Shown: positions 62,194-64,000 of the stretch, piece after piece | Position numbering within the stretch: position 1 is the first letter of the stretch | Layout: each line of letters starts with the position of its first letter | Source: an uncultured Ruminococcus sp. | GTDB taxonomy: Bacteria; Bacillota; Clostridia; Oscillospirales; Ruminococcaceae | Direction of reading: 5' to 3' | Assembly: GCA_902780505.1 (NCBI GenBank) | Contig: CACZFN010000017.1 | Coordinates: forward strand, 88,368-152,367 | Length of the DNA stretch: 64,000 nucleotides | The notes under the pieces: model-generated | What the model was told of the DNA's origin: nothing | Seen by the model: only the letters and a program-made list of their open reading frames with translations | Database searches by the model: none | Translations under genes and position numbers: made by a program

Positions 62194-62679
62194 ATGAAAG
62201 CAAACAGCATTTACTTAGACTACACATCAAATCTGGCATTTGAGCAAAGAGAGGAGAAGCACTGCCCGCCGATATCGGTAACAACGAAAGCACAGGCATT
62301 AAAGAAGCGCGGCAGAATAAGAAAAGAGCGTATTTTTATGACCTCTGCCGCTGCTATGGTGATAGCAGCAGACCTGACTCTCCTCGGGCTGATACTGAAA
62401 ATAGCGCAGGTAATAGCTATACAGACGCAGTCATATACAATGGCAGGCATATACACAACAGGAATGTGTTTTTTCACTCTTACGCTGCTTGAAAGTGTTG
62501 CGGCGCTGAAAGGTTCGGGCGTAATAGAAGCGCTCTCCTACATCTGGAAAATAATTACTGCAGCGTGCGTTTCAGGACTTATAATCACATCTGCGCTATT
62601 TCACCAATCCGCAGGCGGCAGCATCATAATCACAGCTTTCATATGCATTTGCGGCCACATGACTTTAAAAAAGAAATAA
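62194..62679 (+). CDS. Small polytopic membrane protein of unknown function
   Basis: 161 residues from ATG 62194 (AGGTGAG before it); earlier in-frame starts lie within the leader. A hydrophilic, basic N-terminus (1-48) is followed by four hydrophobic helices (about 52-72, 80-103, 118-138, 140-156). The last residues are Lys-rich. No family recognised. The start sequence (MKANSIYLDYTSNLAFEQRE) is soluble-like. Own promoter; no operon partner, as tRNA genes follow. Confidence 0.7.
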   Translation: MKANSIYLDYTSNLAFEQREEKHCPPISVTTKAQALKKRGRIRKERIFMTSAAAMVIAADLTLLGLILKIAQVIAIQTQSYTMAGIYTTGMCFFTLTLLESVAALKGSGVIEALSYIWKIITAACVSGLIITSALFHQSAGGSIIITAFICICGHMTLKKK

Positions 62680-62776
62680 TCGACAGCAAAAATGCACAAC
62701 CGGGCGCAGCAATTCAGCCACACAATTTATAAATTCCTACAAAAATAAAAAAAATCGTCAAATCTCCAAAAAAAGC

Positions 62777-62805
62777 TTGACAAACAAAATGTTTTAGTGT
62801 ATAAT
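62777..62805 (+). promoter_or_regulatory. tRNA operon promoter
   Basis: TTGACA (62777-62782), 17-bp spacer, TATAAT (62800-62805), a perfect consensus 25 bp before tRNA-Met. Confidence 0.9.
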
Positions 62806-62830
62806 AATATAGTCGTTTACGGGGCATAAT

Positions 62831-62907
62831 GGCGGCATAGCTCAGTTGGCTAGAGCACTTGGTTCATACCCAGGGTGTCACTGGTTCAAATCCAGTTGCC
62901 GCTACCA
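62831..62907 (+). tRNA. tRNA-Met (anticodon CAT, elongator type)
   Basis: 77 nt including encoded CCA. Acceptor GGCGGCA / TGCCGCT (pair 1-72 is G-U, not the initiator C-A mismatch), D loop CTCAGTTGGCTAGAG, anticodon loop TTCATAC, T arm CTGGTTCAAATCCAG. The stem lacks the three G-C pairs of initiator tRNA, so elongator Met (or lysidine-type Ile) is likely. Confidence 0.95.
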
Positions 62908-62926
62908 TTAAGCCCCACAGACAGAC

Positions 62927-63001
62927 GGCCCGTTGGTCAAGTGGTTAAGACTCCGCCCTTTCACGGCGGCATCATGGGTTCAAATCCCGTACGGGTCACC
63001 A
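62927..63001 (+). tRNA. tRNA-Glu (anticodon TTC)
   Basis: 75 nt with encoded CCA. Acceptor GGCCCGT / ACGGGTC, anticodon stem CCGCC/GGCGG with loop CTTTCAC, T arm GGGTTCAAATCCC. Its 3' end is the likely attachment site of the adjacent integrated element. Confidence 0.95.
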
Positions 63002-63009
63002 TTCAACGT

Positions 63010-63048
63010 TCTCGGAAACAGCGTAATATCGCCGTTTCCGAGTTTTTT
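63010..63048 (+). terminator. tRNA operon terminator
   Basis: Stem CTCGGAAACAGCG / CGCCGTTTCCGAG (one mismatch) then T6. Confidence 0.9.
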
Positions 63049-63068
63049 ATTTTCCTAAAAATCGCTCT

Positions 63069-63090
63069 TGGGACTTACTTGGGACTTATG
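63069..63090. repeat. Tandem 11-bp repeat at element end
   Basis: TTGGGACTTAC and TTGGGACTTAT lie head to tail between the tRNA terminator and the integrase stop. Such short direct repeats near the end of an element are often arm sites for its integrase (inference). Confidence 0.5.
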
Positions 63091-63096
63091 CTGTCT

Positions 63097-63999
63097 TCAC
63101 GCACCGTAGCCTGTCTTGATGCAGATGATCTTCGCACGGTTGATGTCACTTTCATTACAATTGTCCGCCGTGACAGTCGGCTCAGAATCTTTGACCTGGT
63201 TTTCTCTGAACATATGAGAATACAAGTTCAAAGTTGTAGAAACTTGGGCATGACCTAAAACTCCCGAAACCGTGGTGGGGTCGATACCTGCACCGATAAG
63301 TAAGCTAGTATGCAAGTGTCTGAATTGGTGAATTCCATAAAATGGGAAGTTGTGTTCCTCACAAAATTCCTTCAACCAGCCATAGGGAGTTTGAAGATTC
63401 ATAGGTCGCCCATCCCACTTTGTAAACAGGCGGTCTGTTTCGTTCCACTTGCTGCCGAGTCGCCTGATCTCACTATCCTGCCATTCTCTGTATTCTTTCA
63501 AAACGTCTATCACATTCATCGGGACTTTTATGAAACGCACCGAGCATTCGGTCTTGGGGGTATCGGTGTAGATTCCCCTCGCCTTTGTGTAATTCGACGT
63601 TCGCTCAATGTGGATAACTCCCGTTTGAAGATCAATGTCATGCCATTCAAGGCCTAACATCTCACCCCGACGCATACCGCTGTAAATTATCAGCGTAAAA
63701 AATGCTTTCCATTTGATAGTTGCGTGCTCGTCAAGCAGCGTAAAGAAATGCTGAGTTTCTTCCATTGTGAGAATATGCCGCTTTTTCTTGCTGCCCTTCG
63801 GGACGGTCACTCTCCTGCACGGATTGTCCGACAGCATATCCATTCTTATACCATAGTCAAGTACAGTTGATATGAACGACAAATAATGCACCATTGTTTT
63901 ATGTGACAGCGGCTTGCCTGTATGCTCGTTTACTCCTTCCCCGGCAAGGCTGTTGATGAATTTCTGGATATCCCTTGCGGTCAGCTTGTCGATGCGGAT
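63097..63999 (-). CDS. Tyrosine recombinase (phage/ICE-type integrase), N-terminus outside window
   Basis: The frame runs open to the window edge; 300 residues are visible. The core-binding SAM-like domain is partly visible (KLTARDIQKFINSLAGEG, PLSHKTMVHYLSFI). The catalytic domain has YSGMRRGEMLGL (Arg I), HQFRHLHTSLLIGAG (His-x-x-Arg), LGHAQVSTTLNLYSH (His and the nucleophilic Tyr). An internal ATG at 63894 is not the start. The C-terminus (residues after LYSHMF) is poorly conserved. It points towards tRNA-Glu, 95 bp away, the usual arrangement of an integrative element inserted at a tRNA 3' end; the element lies beyond 64000. Confidence 0.95.
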   Translation of the reverse strand: MRIDKLTARDIQKFINSLAGEGVNEHTGKPLSHKTMVHYLSFISTVLDYGIRMDMLSDNPCRRVTVPKGSKKKRHILTMEETQHFFTLLDEHATIKWKAFFTLIIYSGMRRGEMLGLEWHDIDLQTGVIHIERTSNYTKARGIYTDTPKTECSVRFIKVPMNVIDVLKEYREWQDSEIRRLGSKWNETDRLFTKWDGRPMNLQTPYGWLKEFCEEHNFPFYGIHQFRHLHTSLLIGAGIDPTTVSGVLGHAQVSTTLNLYSHMFRENQVKDSEPTVTADNCNESDINRAKIICIKTGYGA

Positions 64000-64000
64000 A

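Noticed and set aside
62875-63258. 127-codon plus-strand frame
   Set aside because: It runs through both tRNA genes, the terminator and the integrase 3' end; a shadow of those features.
1-64000. CRISPR array, rRNA operon, replication origin, transposase
   Set aside because: I looked for regularly spaced repeats, rRNA conserved segments, DnaA-box clusters and DDE transposases and saw none.

Overview
The window looks like a chromosomal segment of a Gram-positive, anaerobic, gut- or rumen-type Clostridia member, most probably Ruminococcaceae. Reasons: Firmicutes-type ribosome binding sites and sigma-A promoters, a spoIIA operon (spoIIAA-spoIIAB-sigF) behind a Spo0A box, a spoVAC gene, a polyP-polymerase-fold (VTC) / DUF4956 / Cthe_2159-type cluster, and many carbohydrate ABC transport genes. 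No rRNA or other species marker is present, so the genus is inference.

Layout. 1-4.1 kb (minus): a signalling operon of membrane Ser/Thr kinase, FHA protein, PP2C phosphatase and a trypsin-like protease cut by the window edge. Its promoter has an (AT)n tract where the spacer and -35 box should be. 4.4-7.4 kb: a LacI regulator and an orphan sugar-binding lipoprotein, each preceded by nearly the same operator overlapping the -35 box. 7.8-12.3 kb: str operon rpsL-rpsG-fusA and tuf; the tuf product lacks about 19 residues of domain 3. 12.4-14.7 kb: ECF sigma factor and membrane anti-sigma-like protein. 14.8-16.9 kb: a protein with a TerD-like C-terminus. 16.87-17.45 kb: a promoter-to-terminator interval of about 580 bp without an ORF, rich in nested and crossing helices, next to tRNA-Thr; this is a candidate large structured RNA. 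17.7-21.2 kb: aspartate carbamoyltransferase with a PyrI-like zinc tail, an unknown protein, a MATE exporter. 21.5-28.4 kb: two-component system plus membrane protein, divergent from the VTC/DUF4956/Cthe_2159 cluster, with 11-bp-period direct repeats between them. 28.4-31.4 kb: a small protein and leuC-Dabb-unknown-leuD. 31.5-36 kb: an XRE regulator, a LacI-sensor diguanylate cyclase, a small HAMP-like protein and spoVAC. 36.1-44 kb: SGNH hydrolase, NAD synthetase, and an MBOAT/DHHW/SGNH/DUF4358 set likely to O-acylate a surface polymer. 44.6-58.3 kb: a ten-gene operon with two complete sugar-type permease pairs, a 974-residue binding protein with two extra ectodomains, an NHL/TPR membrane protein, a YIP1 protein, a DUF5696 protein and two LolD/MacB-type ATPases, one carrying an AbrB-like tail. 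58.5-60.1 kb: spoIIA operon. 60.1-62.7 kb: typA and a small membrane protein. 62.8-64 kb: tRNA-Met, tRNA-Glu, and an integrase running off the end, the probable edge of an integrated element.

How it fits together. Housekeeping translation genes alternate with accessory sensing, envelope and sugar-uptake modules. The strongest candidates for undescribed biology are the ABC operon (sugar-type permeases paired with lipoprotein/efflux-type ATPases) and the large intergenic RNA. Most start sites were set by the ribosome binding site and may be shorter than the longest open frame.
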